Shown: in pieces, positions 34,572-47,369 of the stretch | How the letters are laid out: every line of letters starts with the position of its first letter | How positions within the stretch are numbered: the stretch's first letter is position 1 | Source of the DNA: Magnetococcales bacterium | GTDB lineage: Bacteria; Pseudomonadota; Magnetococcia; Magnetococcales; Magnetaquicoccaceae | Assembly (NCBI GenBank): GCA_015231915.1 | Contig: JADGAR010000002.1 | Span: 1-64,000 of the forward strand | DNA length: 64,000 bases | Direction of reading: 5' to 3' | Translations under genes and position numbers: made by a program | Notes under the pieces: model-generated | Databases searched by the model: none | What the model was told of the DNA's origin: nothing | The model's input: the letters and a program-made list of their open reading frames with translations, nothing else

Positions 34572-36956
34572 CTACGCCTCCGCGCCCACCGTCCACCCCT
34601 CGCGACTCTTGCGCAGGGCATCGCTCGACGCGTTCAGCTTCTCGGTCAAACGGCTGGCCTGGGCCACGGAATCGATCAGGCGATCCATGTGATCCATGGT
34701 CATCAGCATCATCCTCTGCACCTCGGCGGAAGCGGCGAAGATCTCGCTGGCCACGTTGCGCATCGACTCCGCCTTGTCCCTGGTCACGCTGCTGTCCTCG
34801 GCCACCGCAGCGGCGTGAGAGGCGATCACCCCGGACGCACGGGCGACCTCTCCGGTCCCCAGGGCCGCCTCCTGCGCCCCGCGCGCCACCTCCCGGGAGG
34901 CGTGACCCAGCTCCCCGGCATTGCGGGTCACCTCCTGGGCGGCCTCCGCGACCCGATCCATGGAGCGCCCGATCTCCTCCACGGCCATGCGCTGATGATC
35001 CACGGCATCCCCGATGGCCTGGTTGCCACTGCTGATGCGTTCGATCAGGTCGTTCACCCCGCGGGTGGCCTCCACCACCTGGAGGGTCTGCTCCCGGATC
35101 TCGCAGGTCTTGCCGGCGATCAAACGGGTGGCTTCCGCAGTCTGGCGCGCCAGATCCTTGACCTCCCCGGCCACCACCGCGAACCCCTTGCCCACCTCCC
35201 CTGCCCCGGCTGCCTCGATGGCGGCGTTCAGGGCCAGCATGTTGGTCTGATCGGCAATCGTATTGATCAATTTCACCACATCGCCGATCTCGTCCGCAGA
35301 GACCGCCAGGGTCTCGATGGTGACAAGGGTGGCCCGCACCGACTCGCTGGCCCGCACCGACAAATCCTCTGCCGTGCGGCACTGTTCCTGGATCTCCTCG
35401 GAAAGGGTATCCAGGTTGTCCACCGCCTGCGAAACCTTCTCCACGGCCAGGGTGACCTGACCCAGATGATCGTTGACCTGGTTCAGATTGGCGTTCATCT
35501 CCTCGGCTGCAGCGGCCATGGCCGCCACATTGGCGCTCGCCTGCTCCGAGGCCGCCGCGCTCCCGGTCACGTTGCCCGCCAGATCCTCTGCCGCGTGGGA
35601 AACCCGGTCGATCCGCTCCACCGCCGCGTCGATATCTTCCTTCAATTGTTGCAACTCCCCATCCAACCGGCTGTTTTCCTCCACCACCTTCCCGGCCAGG
35701 GCATGGGTGGCGTGCGCCTCGCGATCCAGATGTTCCCGCAAGGTCACGAACTCCCCGGCCACCCCGGAGACGGCATCGGCCTGCCTGCGCACGGTGCGCA
35801 GATTGCCCGCCATGGCCGCAGCCAGGGTATTGATCCCCCCGGCGATGGCAGCCAGTTCATCCTGCCGCGCATCCTCGGCAATCCGGCTGGTCAGGTCCCC
35901 CTGGCGCAAACCCGCCAGTCCGTCCAGCATCCGTTGCACCCGCCGCGCCACCGTCCGCATGCCATACACCATCAGCACCAGCAATCCCCCCACCACCACC
36001 ACGGTGCCGGAGAGATAAAACCAGAAGGCGGTGGATGCGGTTTTGCGCATCCCCTCGGCCTCACCGGCCAGATCCTGGGCCAAATGTTCTTCCACATCCT
36101 TCAACACATCGATCCGTCTGGTGGCCATCTCGAACCATTTGGCCGGATCCACGCCAAACCCCCCGGTCAGGGCACGCTCGAAAATCTGCTTGCGGACCTG
36201 ACGCACCGCCGTCTCCTCCGGCGAATCGAGCCACCGCTGGATGCGCTCCATCTGCGAAGCGGTAACGAAATCCCGCAAAATTTTAAAATAGGTCGCCTGC
36301 CCGCCCACCAGTTCGCTGAATCGGGTCAAACGCGCCTCGTCGAAACGATCCTCTGTAAACAACCCCATCAACAAAGCGCGCTCCTGTCCCGCCAGCTCCT
36401 TGCCGGCCACCAGATTGGCGAAGGCCAAGGCACGCACGGCAAGGACCACCTCCCGCGAGTGCCTGGGCAGTTCGACGATCAATCCCAGCAGGGTGGTGAT
36501 ATTGCCCGTATATTTGGCCACCATCTCCCTGGCCACCGCCTTTTCGCCATCCACCTCCTGGCGAATGAGATCCAGTCCCTCGCCGCTGGCCTGATTCGCC
36601 TGCTCCACCTGTTTTCTCAAGGCCACATCCAGCCCATGCCACGCCCCCCGCGCCTGCCAGGCCTGCCAGACGGCGCGCTTCTCGTCGGTCAGGGCGCGCT
36701 GGGCCTCCAGCTCCGGACGAAAACGCTTGCGGCCACTGGCCAGATGGCCGGAGGTCAACCCCCGTTCCTTCTGCACCTCGTGGACCAGGGCGCCGGTCAG
36801 CACCGCCACCTCCGCCAGGCCGGCGTGCAGCGCCGCTTCCCGGGACTGGGCCAGCTTGCCCAGGGTGGTCTGTCCGCTCAGCCCGACCAGCACCAGCAGC
36901 GTGCCGACCAACAGCAGCATCACCTTGAAGCGCAATTCCAATGCAAGCCCCTTCAT
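34572..36956 (-). CDS. Chemoreceptor with NIT (nitrate/nitrite-sensing type) sensor domain
   Basis: 794 residues; GGGAGG lies before the ATG. One membrane helix (about 13-33), a periplasmic helical domain with the NIT signature [30 protein letters not shown] and [14 protein letters not shown], a second helix (about 308-332), HAMP, and a signalling domain with tip [23 protein letters not shown] domains are named for nitrate/nitrite sensing. No CheR-tether motif at the C-terminus. It is the last gene of a three-gene unit with two c-di-GMP proteins. Confidence 0.92.
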   Translation of the reverse strand: MKGLALELRFKVMLLLVGTLLVLVGLSGQTTLGKLAQSREAALHAGLAEVAVLTGALVHEVQKERGLTSGHLASGRKRFRPELEAQRALTDEKRAVWQAWQARGAWHGLDVALRKQVEQANQASGEGLDLIRQEVDGEKAVAREMVAKYTGNITTLLGLIVELPRHSREVVLAVRALAFANLVAGKELAGQERALLMGLFTEDRFDEARLTRFSELVGGQATYFKILRDFVTASQMERIQRWLDSPEETAVRQVRKQIFERALTGGFGVDPAKWFEMATRRIDVLKDVEEHLAQDLAGEAEGMRKTASTAFWFYLSGTVVVVGGLLVLMVYGMRTVARRVQRMLDGLAGLRQGDLTSRIAEDARQDELAAIAGGINTLAAAMAGNLRTVRRQADAVSGVAGEFVTLREHLDREAHATHALAGKVVEENSRLDGELQQLKEDIDAAVERIDRVSHAAEDLAGNVTGSAAASEQASANVAAMAAAAEEMNANLNQVNDHLGQVTLAVEKVSQAVDNLDTLSEEIQEQCRTAEDLSVRASESVRATLVTIETLAVSADEIGDVVKLINTIADQTNMLALNAAIEAAGAGEVGKGFAVVAGEVKDLARQTAEATRLIAGKTCEIREQTLQVVEATRGVNDLIERISSGNQAIGDAVDHQRMAVEEIGRSMDRVAEAAQEVTRNAGELGHASREVARGAQEAALGTGEVARASGVIASHAAAVAEDSSVTRDKAESMRNVASEIFAASAEVQRMMLMTMDHMDRLIDSVAQASRLTEKLNASSDALRKSREGWTVGAEA

Positions 36957-36977
36957 GCCCCGCCTCCCGTACCCGCA

Positions 36978-38285
36978 TCAATATTTCAACGGCATGGCGA
37001 ACGACTCGCCCGCGAAAAGATGACACGCATTGCGGCCCGCCTTTTTGGAGCGGTACATGGCCTCGTCGGCGCACTTGAGCAGACCGTTCATGTCCCCGGC
37101 ATCCCCCGGAAAAAAGGCCACCCCCAGCGAGCCGGAAATCTGCACCTCTTCCCCGCCCAGGGGAAAGCCGTCGTTGAGGCATTCCAGAATGCGACGGGCG
37201 ATGGCCGTCGCCTCTGCCCGATCGATCTGTGGCAGAATCACGGTGAACTCGTCCCCGCCCAGACGGGCCGGGGTATCCCCCTCCCGCACGGACTCACGGA
37301 TGCGATTGGCGGACAGGCGCAACAGGTCGTCCCCGGCCCCGTGTCCCAGGGTGTCGTTCACCCATTTGAACCGGTCCAGATCCACGAACAGCAGCGCCAG
37401 TTCCTGCTCCCGCCGCTTGGCCACGGCGATCGCCTCGCCCAGGGTGCGCAGAAAGAGCGAACGGTTGGCAAGACCGGTGAGCACGTCGTAATTGGCCTGA
37501 AAATAAATCTGCCGTTCCGCCTCCTTGCGTTCCGTGATGTCTCGCAGAATCCCGGTGAACAGGACCCGGTCGCGCAGCTTCACCTCGCTGATGGTCAGTT
37601 CCACCGGAAAGATCCGGCCATCCTTGCGGCAGGCCGCGAGTTCCTGTTTCAGGCCCAACACCCGGCTCTTGCCGGAGTTCCGATAGGCGCTCAGATAGCC
37701 GTCATGCTGCTCGCGATGCGGCGAGGGCATGAGCATGGAGACGTTGCGTCCCACCATCTCGCTCATGGAGTAGCCGAACATCCGCACCGCCGCCAGATTC
37801 ACGGACTCCATGATCCCTTCCGCATTGATCACGACGATGGCATCCGCAGCCGAATTGACGATGGCCTCCATGCGGGCGCGCCCCTCGGCCACCTCCTCCT
37901 GTGCCCGCCGCTTGTCCAGGGCGAGGCGGATCCGCTTTTTCAGCACGACCCAGTGGATCGGCTTGGTGATGTACTCATCGGCACCGGCGGCAAAGGCCTT
38001 CTCCACCGATTCGTCATCGTCCGAGGCGGTGGCCATGAGGATCTCCACCTCCCGCCCGTTGGGTTGCTTCCGGAGTTCGGCACAGGCCCGGTAGCCGTCC
38101 ACCACCGGCATGTTGGCATCCATCACCACCAGGTCGCACGCCTCTTCCCGGAACTTCCTGACCGCCTCCCTGCCGTCACTGGCCAGGATCACGGCATACC
38201 CCTCCTGTTCCAGATGGGTCCTGATCAACTCGCGGGCGGAGCGGGAATCGTCCACCACCAGGATGCTTGATCTCTTGATTGTCAT
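36978..38285 (-). CDS. REC-PAS-GGDEF diguanylate cyclase response regulator
   Basis: 435 residues. The receiver (LVVDDSRSA, phospho-acceptor Asp in LVVMDANMPVVDG), a PAS domain (about 140-255, INAEGIMESVNLAAVRMFGY) and a GGDEF domain with intact RLGGDEFTVIL. The R-E-G-D five residues before it is an RxxD inhibitory site, so the cyclase should be active and product-inhibited. It starts 4 bp after the NIT-GGDEF-EAL gene and ends 21 bp before the NIT chemoreceptor. Confidence 0.95.
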   Translation of the reverse strand: MTIKRSSILVVDDSRSARELIRTHLEQEGYAVILASDGREAVRKFREEACDLVVMDANMPVVDGYRACAELRKQPNGREVEILMATASDDDESVEKAFAAGADEYITKPIHWVVLKKRIRLALDKRRAQEEVAEGRARMEAIVNSAADAIVVINAEGIMESVNLAAVRMFGYSMSEMVGRNVSMLMPSPHREQHDGYLSAYRNSGKSRVLGLKQELAACRKDGRIFPVELTISEVKLRDRVLFTGILRDITERKEAERQIYFQANYDVLTGLANRSLFLRTLGEAIAVAKRREQELALLFVDLDRFKWVNDTLGHGAGDDLLRLSANRIRESVREGDTPARLGGDEFTVILPQIDRAEATAIARRILECLNDGFPLGGEEVQISGSLGVAFFPGDAGDMNGLLKCADEAMYRSKKAGRNACHLFAGESFAMPLKY

Positions 38286-38289
38286 GATT

Positions 38290-41200
38290 TCATTCCCGCA
38301 TCAAATGATTCAGATTTTTGCCATCTTGCAACAGCGCGCTCATCCCCTCGGCGGGCAGCGGCCTGCTGAAGAAATATCCCTGCATTTCATGACATCCCCT
38401 TTCCTTGAGGATGACCACCTGCTCCCGCGACTCCACCCCCTCGGCCACGATGTCGAGGCCCAGGGCCTGCCCCAGGGAGATGATGGCCAACACGATGGCC
38501 AGATCCCCCTGCGCCCGACTCAGGTCACGCACGAAGGACTGGTCGATTTTGAGGGTATCGATTGGAAAACGCTTGAGATAATTCAACGAGGAGTAGCCGG
38601 TGCCAAAATCGTCCACCGCCAGGGTCAGCCCCAGGGATTTCAGGCCGTTCATCCGCTCGATGGATTTTTCCACATTGCCCATCACCATGCTCTCGGTGAT
38701 CTCCAATTCCAATGCCTCGGGCGGGAGACCGGTCTCGGCCAGCACGGTCTGCACCACCTCCACCAGATCGCTTTTCTGAAACTGCATGGCGGACAGGTTC
38801 ACGGCCATCTTGACCGGATGTCCCTGCCGTCGCCAGCTGGCGGCCTTCTCGCACGCCTCGCGCAGGATCCAGGTGCCCAGGGCCAGGATCAGACCGGTCT
38901 CCTCGGCCAGGGGAATGAACTGGGCCGGCGACACCATGGGGCCGTCCCGGGGGACCCAGCGCACCAGGGACTCCATGCCGGAAATCGCGCCGGTGGCGAG
39001 GTCCACCTTGGGCTGATAATAAACGACGAATTCGTCGTTCTTCAAACCCTGGCGCAGCTTGTTCTCCAGGGCGAGCTGATTCTGCACGCCGGCGTCGATG
39101 GCATCGACGAAGAACTTGATCACCCCGCGACCGCTCTCCTTGGCCTTGTACATGGCGATGTCGGCGTGCTTGGTGAGGGTTTCGAAATCCTCGCCATCGA
39201 CGGGAAAGATGCTGATGCCGATACTGCCGCCGATGAACACTTCATGGCCGCTCAGCATGAAGGAAGCCTTGAGGGAGTCGATGATCTTGCGCGCCACCGG
39301 GGCGGCATCGCGTCCGCTCTTCAGGCCGGTGATGATCGCGGCGAATTCGTCCCCGCCCAACCGGGCGGCGGTGTCGTACTTGCGCAGGCATTTCCGGATC
39401 CGCTCCGCCACCTCCACCAGGAGCTGATCCCCGGCGGAATGACCCAGCGAATCGTTGACATGCTTGAAACGATCCAGATCGATGAACAGGACCGCCACCT
39501 GGAAATCGTGCCGGGTCTTCTTGTCCAGCTCGTGCTGCAGGCGGTCCCGGAACAAGAGCCGGTTGGGCAACTGGGTGAGGGCGTCGAAATAGGCCATCCT
39601 CTCCAGACGCCGCTCGGTCTCCTTGAGATGGGAGATGTCGGCGAAGATCCCCACATAGTGGGTCAATTCGTCCTGGGCATTCCAGACCGTCGAGATGGAG
39701 AGACGCTGCGGAAAGACCTCGCCGTTCTTGCGGCGGTTCCAGATCTCCCCGGACCAGGAGCCGGTCTCGCGGATGCCCTGCCACATGGCCCGATAGAATT
39801 CGGCGTCGTGATGACCGGATTGCATGCGCCGGGGATTGGCGCCCACCAACTCCTCGGCGGAATACCCGCTGATGGCGGTGAAGGCCTGGTTGACCTTGAT
39901 GATCCTGACCTGGTCATCCGTGATCAGGATCCCCTCGGCGGCGGTCTCGAACACCTTGGCGGCCAGCACGAGTCCCTGCTCGGCGCGGATCCGCTCGTCG
40001 ATTTCGGCGAACAGGCGCTGGTTGGTCATTTCCAGTTCCCTGGTCCGCTCGCGCACCCGCTCCTCCAGTTCGGCATAGGCCTTGGCGAGGGCGTTCTTGA
40101 CCTGCTTGCGCTCGGTGATGTCCTTGACGATCAGGGTGAAACGGGGATTCCCCACTTCGTCCGTGAAACGGCTCAAGGAGATTTCCACCGGAAAGGTCCC
40201 CTCGTCCTGGCAGACCCCTTCCATTTCGATGTTCAGGTGCTCCCTGCCGGGCTGCTTCCTTTCCGGGCGGAAGCCGGGAATCAGGACATCGATGGAATGA
40301 CCGGGCAGGGAACCCGGATAATAACCGAACAAATTTTCTCCAACGGGATTGATCGTCTCGATCACCCCTTCCCGGTTCAGGGCGAGGATGGCATCCGGGG
40401 CGGTATCCACCACGGAGCGGAATTGGTTCTCCCTGACCGTCAGCGCCCGCATGGCGTTCTCCAGCCCGCCCACCATGAGGTTCAAGGAGTCGGCGATGCG
40501 ATCGAGTTCATCCAGGCTGGCATCCTGCCCCAGGGGGATGCGGGCGGTCAGGTCGCCGGCGGAGACCCGCTCGTTGAGCGCCAGAATCCGATCGGTCTTG
40601 TCGCGCAAGTCCCGGACCATGACCAGTCCGAAGCCGGTCGCCAGACCGGCGCAAGCCAGACAGAACAACGAATAACCGAGAAAACTCCGTTTGGCCGCCT
40701 TCCTGGCCTCGGCGCTGCGGGCCAGCAGATCCCCGGCCAGCCGATCCTCCAGGTTCTTGAAGTGGTCGATCTTCATGGTGACCACGTCGAACCACGCCTG
40801 GGCATCGATCTCGGCAGGGCCATGGGGGGGACCGACGGCGATGAGGAGTTCCCGCATCCGCTCCACCTCCTGGACCTCCGGAGTCTCCATGATCTCGTCG
40901 AACTGGGCCAACTGCTCCGGAGAGGCCAGGTCGCGAAACATCCCGAACAGGGTCGCCTGCCCGGCGACAAGGCCGTTGAAGCGGTGTTGGATCCGCGCCG
41001 AAAAACGCCGGGTGGACAAGGCATTGGTGATGATGGCCCGCTCCTGCCCGGCCTGCTCCTTGCCCTGCAGAAAGGTGTGATAGTTGCGTGTCTGGGTGGC
41101 GATTTCGACCGTGGACGCGAGTGAGGAGAGATGCGGAACCGTCTGCAGGAGATGCTCGGTGATGCCGTTGTAGGCGTTCAGGATGGGATTGACATCCGTT

Positions 41201-41616
41201 TCCAGGCCATCCACCCGCTCACGGGCGACGGACAGCCCATCGAGTGCGTCCAGGGCGGCCTGCAAACGCTGCCCGGCATCCCGCCCGATCTCCCCATGGT
41301 CGGCAACGCCCGCCACCGGGCGGATGCGCGCCACCCGTTCGTCCACCAACCCCCTCTGCCGCACCAGATCGGTCTGGAAACGGCTGCCGCCGCTGCCCAG
41401 ATAACCGGCGGACATGCCCCGTTCCTTCTGGAGGTCATGCACCAGATCGCTGATCCGGATGACCAGGCCGGTAAAGCGGTTCATCCGTTCCATGCGCTCC
41501 ATCAGAAGCCGTTTCTCATGGATGCCGGCCCCCCCCAACGCCAGAAGTCCGACCAGGGGGATGAGCAGGATCAGCAGCAGCTTGATCCGGAAGGAGAGGG
41601 AATCGAGAAATTTCAT
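38290..41616 (-). CDS. NIT-HAMP-PAS-PAS-GGDEF-EAL membrane protein
   Basis: 1,108 residues from the ATG at 41614-41616. Two membrane helices enclose a NIT-like sensor (HDLQKERGMSAGYLGSGGSR, GKEQAGQERAII). Then HAMP, two PAS domains (SVVDTAPDAILALNREGVIE; TAAEGILITDDQVRIIKV), GGDEF (RLGGDEFAAII) and EAL with the variant GMESLVRW, plus NLSAMQFQ, ITESMVMG, DDFGTGYSSL and EGVES. Both c-di-GMP domains look catalytically competent, so the net direction is unclear. It heads the three-gene unit and shares its sensor type with the chemoreceptor two genes on. Confidence 0.95.
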   Translation of the reverse strand: MKFLDSLSFRIKLLLILLIPLVGLLALGGAGIHEKRLLMERMERMNRFTGLVIRISDLVHDLQKERGMSAGYLGSGGSRFQTDLVRQRGLVDERVARIRPVAGVADHGEIGRDAGQRLQAALDALDGLSVARERVDGLETDVNPILNAYNGITEHLLQTVPHLSSLASTVEIATQTRNYHTFLQGKEQAGQERAIITNALSTRRFSARIQHRFNGLVAGQATLFGMFRDLASPEQLAQFDEIMETPEVQEVERMRELLIAVGPPHGPAEIDAQAWFDVVTMKIDHFKNLEDRLAGDLLARSAEARKAAKRSFLGYSLFCLACAGLATGFGLVMVRDLRDKTDRILALNERVSAGDLTARIPLGQDASLDELDRIADSLNLMVGGLENAMRALTVRENQFRSVVDTAPDAILALNREGVIETINPVGENLFGYYPGSLPGHSIDVLIPGFRPERKQPGREHLNIEMEGVCQDEGTFPVEISLSRFTDEVGNPRFTLIVKDITERKQVKNALAKAYAELEERVRERTRELEMTNQRLFAEIDERIRAEQGLVLAAKVFETAAEGILITDDQVRIIKVNQAFTAISGYSAEELVGANPRRMQSGHHDAEFYRAMWQGIRETGSWSGEIWNRRKNGEVFPQRLSISTVWNAQDELTHYVGIFADISHLKETERRLERMAYFDALTQLPNRLLFRDRLQHELDKKTRHDFQVAVLFIDLDRFKHVNDSLGHSAGDQLLVEVAERIRKCLRKYDTAARLGGDEFAAIITGLKSGRDAAPVARKIIDSLKASFMLSGHEVFIGGSIGISIFPVDGEDFETLTKHADIAMYKAKESGRGVIKFFVDAIDAGVQNQLALENKLRQGLKNDEFVVYYQPKVDLATGAISGMESLVRWVPRDGPMVSPAQFIPLAEETGLILALGTWILREACEKAASWRRQGHPVKMAVNLSAMQFQKSDLVEVVQTVLAETGLPPEALELEITESMVMGNVEKSIERMNGLKSLGLTLAVDDFGTGYSSLNYLKRFPIDTLKIDQSFVRDLSRAQGDLAIVLAIISLGQALGLDIVAEGVESREQVVILKERGCHEMQGYFFSRPLPAEGMSALLQDGKNLNHLMRE

Positions 41617-41633
41617 GATGCACCCTGGCGTGA

Positions 41634-43058
<1,425 letters not shown>

Positions 43059-43072
43059 AATGCAACGATAGC

Positions 43073-46000
43073 ATGACCACCAGAGACAACACCTCCCCAC
43101 GAGACGCCCGCTCCGATTACGCGCTGCTCGACCCGGTCGAACAGCGCGTGCTGCAATTCCTGTCGATCCTGAGGGAACCCACCCACCGCACCCAACTGGC
43201 GAAATGCCTGCGTCTGGCCGGGGTCATGGGCCACAATGGCAAGGCCATGGGCACGACCGATCTTTCCCCCATGATCGAACGGATGCAGCAACTGCAACTG
43301 CTTGCGGTCTATCCCTACGCCACCGTGATGTTTTCCTGCGCCCCCCGCATCGCCTGCCACGCCACCCGGGACGCCATCCGGGAGAAACGGTTCACCGCCA
43401 TGGTCGAGGCGATCCGTGGGGAATTTCCATATTATAAAATAATTACTCAAAAACGATCAATAGTTATCCAAGACTCCTCAGGGAAATCCGCATCACACTT
43501 TTCGGCCACGATCCGACAAGAATGGCGAAACTGCTGCAAGAGTGCCAAAACAACTATCAGGAGAATGTGGCACACCAGCACCCCCTGATCACGCTCTGCG
43601 ACTCGCCCTGCGACCCGGAGTGGCTGGGCACCCTCCCCCCCGCCATCCAGGTCGAGGCCATGGAGGCCATGGTGCCGCACCGTCTGGATCAACTCGCCGG
43701 CGTCACGGACCTGCTGCCCCTGCTGGAGGAGGGAGGACAAAACCCGGACCAGGACCTGGCCGCGCGTTTTCGCAAATCACTGGTGACGATCCTGCTCTGC
43801 CAGGGCCGCCTCGCCGAGGCGCACGCCATCCTGAACGATGGTCGGCCCTGCGCGGATGTCCCGATCCTGCAAGGGTGGCTCCACTTCCTGCGCGGAGAGC
43901 ACCAAACCACCCTTTACCTCCTCGAGGAACTGCTGAAACCGCTGCGCAAGATCACGGAAAAACGCCACCTCCTGTTCGAGGAGCCGGGCGGCGTCTTCTT
44001 CCTGCTCGCCCTGCTGCAAAGCGACGACCCGACCCGACGCGCCCGGCTGGAAGAGTTGCTGGACCTGCTCGCCAAAAAACCCAGGCACTTCCTGACGTTC
44101 CGCTTCACCTGGCTGACGGCCACGCTGCTGGCCGCGCGCAACCAGACGCAACCGGCAAAGAGTCTGATCGATCCCGTTGCGCAAGGGGTTCACGAAGTCG
44201 ATCCGCCGCTGACGCTCCTGTTCAAGGCAGTGGCCCGCTTCTGGATCGACAAGGAATACGCCATCCAGAAGAATTCCACCGTGAGATCGCTGTTCCAGGA
44301 GGCAAGCCGGCACGGTCATCGCTGGGCGGCCATGGAACTGGCAACGCTGCTGGCCGCCATGGGAACCGATGCCGCAGACAACGCGGCATATGCCCAAACC
44401 ATCAGCCGAGAGTGCGGCATGACCGGCATGTTCTCGATCATGACCCCGGAGGAGAACTGGGAACGCGCCTTGAAAGCGATGATCCAACTGGGCGCCACCG
44501 CCAGGCCGGAGAGCCGCACCGCCAGTACCAGCGCCAGCCGACTGGTCTGGATGCTCGCGACCAGCGGCAAATACCTGAGCTACATCCAGCCCCGGGAACA
44601 GACCCGCAACGCGGCGGGCAACTGGTCCAAGGGACGCCCGGTAGCCCTGAAACGGCTGGCGCTGCAATCCGACATCCCCGATTTTCTCACCGAACAGGAC
44701 CGCCGCATCTGCGCGACCCTCCATCGCGACATGGAATATTACAAAGAATCCTACTCGTTTCACCTCTCCCAGGCCATGCTGGCCATGGTGGGCCATCCCC
44801 TGGTCTTCTGGGCGGATTCGCTGTCATCCACCCCCGTGGAGGTGGTCAAGGAGGAGCCGGTGCTGATCGTGACACGCAAGGGGGGCCAGATCGACATACG
44901 TTTTTCCGACCCTGTGATGACGGAAGGGATCTTCGCCTCCCTGGAACCTCCCGCCCGCTGCAAACTCGTGGAGGTCACCAAGGAACACACCCGCATTGCC
45001 GAAATTCTGGGCAACAAGACCCTGCAAATCCCCTCTGCCGCCAGCGAACGGGTCATGGAGGCGCTGCGGGCGATCGCGCCGCTGGTGACCATCCATTCCG
45101 GGATGGAGGGTGGCGTGGCGGATGTCGAGGAGCTCCCGGCGGATCCACGACCCCACCTCCTCCTGTGGCCCCATGGCGAGGGACTCCGGGTGGGAATCCA
45201 GGTGCTCCCGTTCGGCGAGGGTCCCGGCTTCCAGCCCGGCAAGGGGGGCAGGACCATCATCGCCGAAGTGGGCGGCAGACGGGCGCAGACCCTGCGGGAT
45301 CTCAAGGAGGAAACGGCGCGCGCCCGGCGCGTCATCGATGCCTGCCCCACCCTCGCCGCCAAAGAGGACGAATGGCTGTTCGAGGATCCGGAAACCTGCC
45401 TGGAGCTGTTGCTGGAACTGCAGGCGCTCCCGACGGAAGAGGTGATCGTGGCATGGCCGGAGGGCGAAAAGCTCCGGGTCAGCCGTCCCATGGACATGGA
45501 TGGCCTGCGGGTGCGGATCCAGCGGGAGGAGGATTGGTTCGCCCTCGACGGCGAACTGGTCGTGGACGAGGAACTGGTCCTGAAAATGGGTCGGCTGCTC
45601 AAGCTGGCCAGGGGCCTGGAAAGCCGCTTCCTGCCCCTTGGGGAGGGGCGCTTTCTGGCCCTGACCGAGAGCTTCCGCAAACGCCTGGCGGAAATCGACG
45701 CCTTTTCCGATCCCCACGGCGACGGCCAACGTTTTCACCCGCTGGCCGCCCCGATCCTGCGGGAGGTGTTGGAGCAGCCCGGCCTGGTCGTGGAGGCCGA
45801 CGAACGCTGGCGGGAACAACTGCAACGGATCGACCTGGCGCAGGAAGCCGACCCGGCTCCCCCCTCCACGCTCCAGGCGGAGTTGCGGGAGTATCAACTG
45901 GCCGGCTTCCGTTGGCTGGCGCGGCTGGCGACCTGGGGGGTGGGGGGCTGCCTGGCGGACGACATGGGACTGGGCAAGACCCTGCAAGCCCTCTGCCTGT

Positions 46001-47259
46001 TGCTGCATCGCGCCCCGCAAGGGGCGTCGCTGGTGGTGGCCCCGGTCTCCGTGGGGATGAACTGGTTGAATGAAATCGAACGGTTCGCCCCCACCCTGAA
46101 CGGCATTCTCTTCGGCGGCGGCCAGCGGCAGAAGACCCTGGATGCCCTGCAACCCTTCGATGTGGTGATCAGCAGTTACGGCCTTTTGCAACAGGAGGCG
46201 GAGTTGCTGGCGAGCGTGCGCTGGAACGTCATCGTGCTGGACGAGGCGCAGGCCATCAAAAACCGCCTGACCAAACGCTCCCAGGCGGCCATGGCCCTGA
46301 ACGGCTCCCTGCGCATCGTCACCACGGGCACCCCCATGGAAAACCATCTGGGCGAACTTTGGAACCTCTTCCAGTTTCTCAATCCCGGGCTGCTCGGCTC
46401 GCTGGAACGGTTCAACGAGAGGTTCGCCACTCCCATCGAACGCAACCGCGACAAGGGGGCGCAAAAGCGGCTGCGCCGGTTGATCCGGCCCTTTTTGTTG
46501 CGGCGCGTCAAGAGCCAGGTGCTGGAGGAACTCCCCCCCCGCACCGAAATCGTCCTGCAGGTCGAGTTGAGCGACGAGGAACGGGCCTTCTACGAGACCC
46601 TGCGCCGCCAGGCCCTGGCAGAGTTGGAAAACTTCGCCGGTCCTGCGGAACAGCAACGGTTCCGGATCCTGGCCGAAATCATGCGCCTGCGCCGCGCCTG
46701 CTGCCACAGCCGTCTGGTGCTCCCCGACAGCCCCATCGACAGCAGCAAGCTGACGCTGTTCCGTGAGGTGCTGGAAGAACTGCTGGACAATCAGCACAAG
46801 GCGCTGGTCTTCAGCCAGTTCGTGGATCACCTTGCCCTCATCCGCGCCCTGCTGGAGGAGAAAGGGATCCCCTTTCAATACCTGGACGGCAGCACCCCCG
46901 CCCGGGAGCGACAACGCCGGGTGGAGGCCTTCCAGGCCGGAGAGGGAGAGGTGTTTCTCATCAGCCTGAAGGCCGGCGGGGTGGGGATCAACCTGACGGC
47001 TGCGGATTACGTGATCCACATGGACCCGTGGTGGAACCCGGCGGTGGAGGATCAGGCCTCGGATCGCGCCCACCGCATCGGGCAGCAGCGCCCGGTGACG
47101 ATCTACCGCCTGGTGGCCAAGGGGACGATCGAGGAGAAGATCGTGGCCCTGCATCGCCACAAGCGGGATCTGGCCGACGGGCTGCTGGAAGACGGCGACA
47201 TGAGCGGGAAATTGTCCCTGGCGGAGCTGTTCGATCTGATCCGGGGCGAGGGTGCCTGA
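43073..47259 (+). pseudogene. SNF2-family helicase gene with an apparent frameshift near 43436
   Basis: Codons from 43073 (MTTRDNTSPRDARSDYALLD) run about 120 residues, to FPYYKI. Coding then seems to continue one frame earlier from about 43438: PRLLREIRITLFGHDPTRMA leads straight into MAKLLQEC at 43522. The long second frame ends at 47259 and holds the whole helicase: DDMGLGKTLQAL, VLDEAQAIKN, TTGTPMENHLGELW, FSQFVDHLALIR, LKAGGVGINLTAAD and DRAHRIGQQRPV. SNF2 ATPases translocate on DNA to remodel protein-DNA complexes. A start at 43522 would still give 1,245 residues with an intact motor, so the protein may be functional. It could be a mutation, a sequencing error or programmed. Confidence 0.8.
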
Positions 47260-47285
47260 AAGAGCGGGAAACGACATTTCCGGAA

Positions 47286-47369
47286 GGCGGCATGATCCCT
47301 ATGGACGGGATCGACCATGATCGGATAAAATACTCTGGAATTGTGTTCCGCCCGCCAGGAGGAAACTTC
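47286..47369 (+). promoter_or_regulatory. Leader shared by the two DUF1640-like genes, copy 1
   Basis: This 84-bp stretch before the ATG matches the region 55343-55426 (minus strand) at roughly 80%, including atggacgggatcgacc, gatcggata and gccaggaggaaac. An ATG-led frame stays open through both copies, but most differences fall on second codon positions, so it behaves like a control region rather than coding DNA. The AGGAGG is an excellent ribosome site. Confidence 0.6.

Noticed and set aside
34002-38270. 1,422-codon plus-strand frame opposite the chemoreceptor and cyclase genes
   Set aside because: It covers two well-identified minus-strand genes and is His/Gly/Leu-rich without any domain.
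43430-43445. Programmed ribosomal frameshift in the SNF2 gene
   Set aside because: No classic slippery heptamer or downstream pseudoknot is evident; mutation or sequencing error is simpler.
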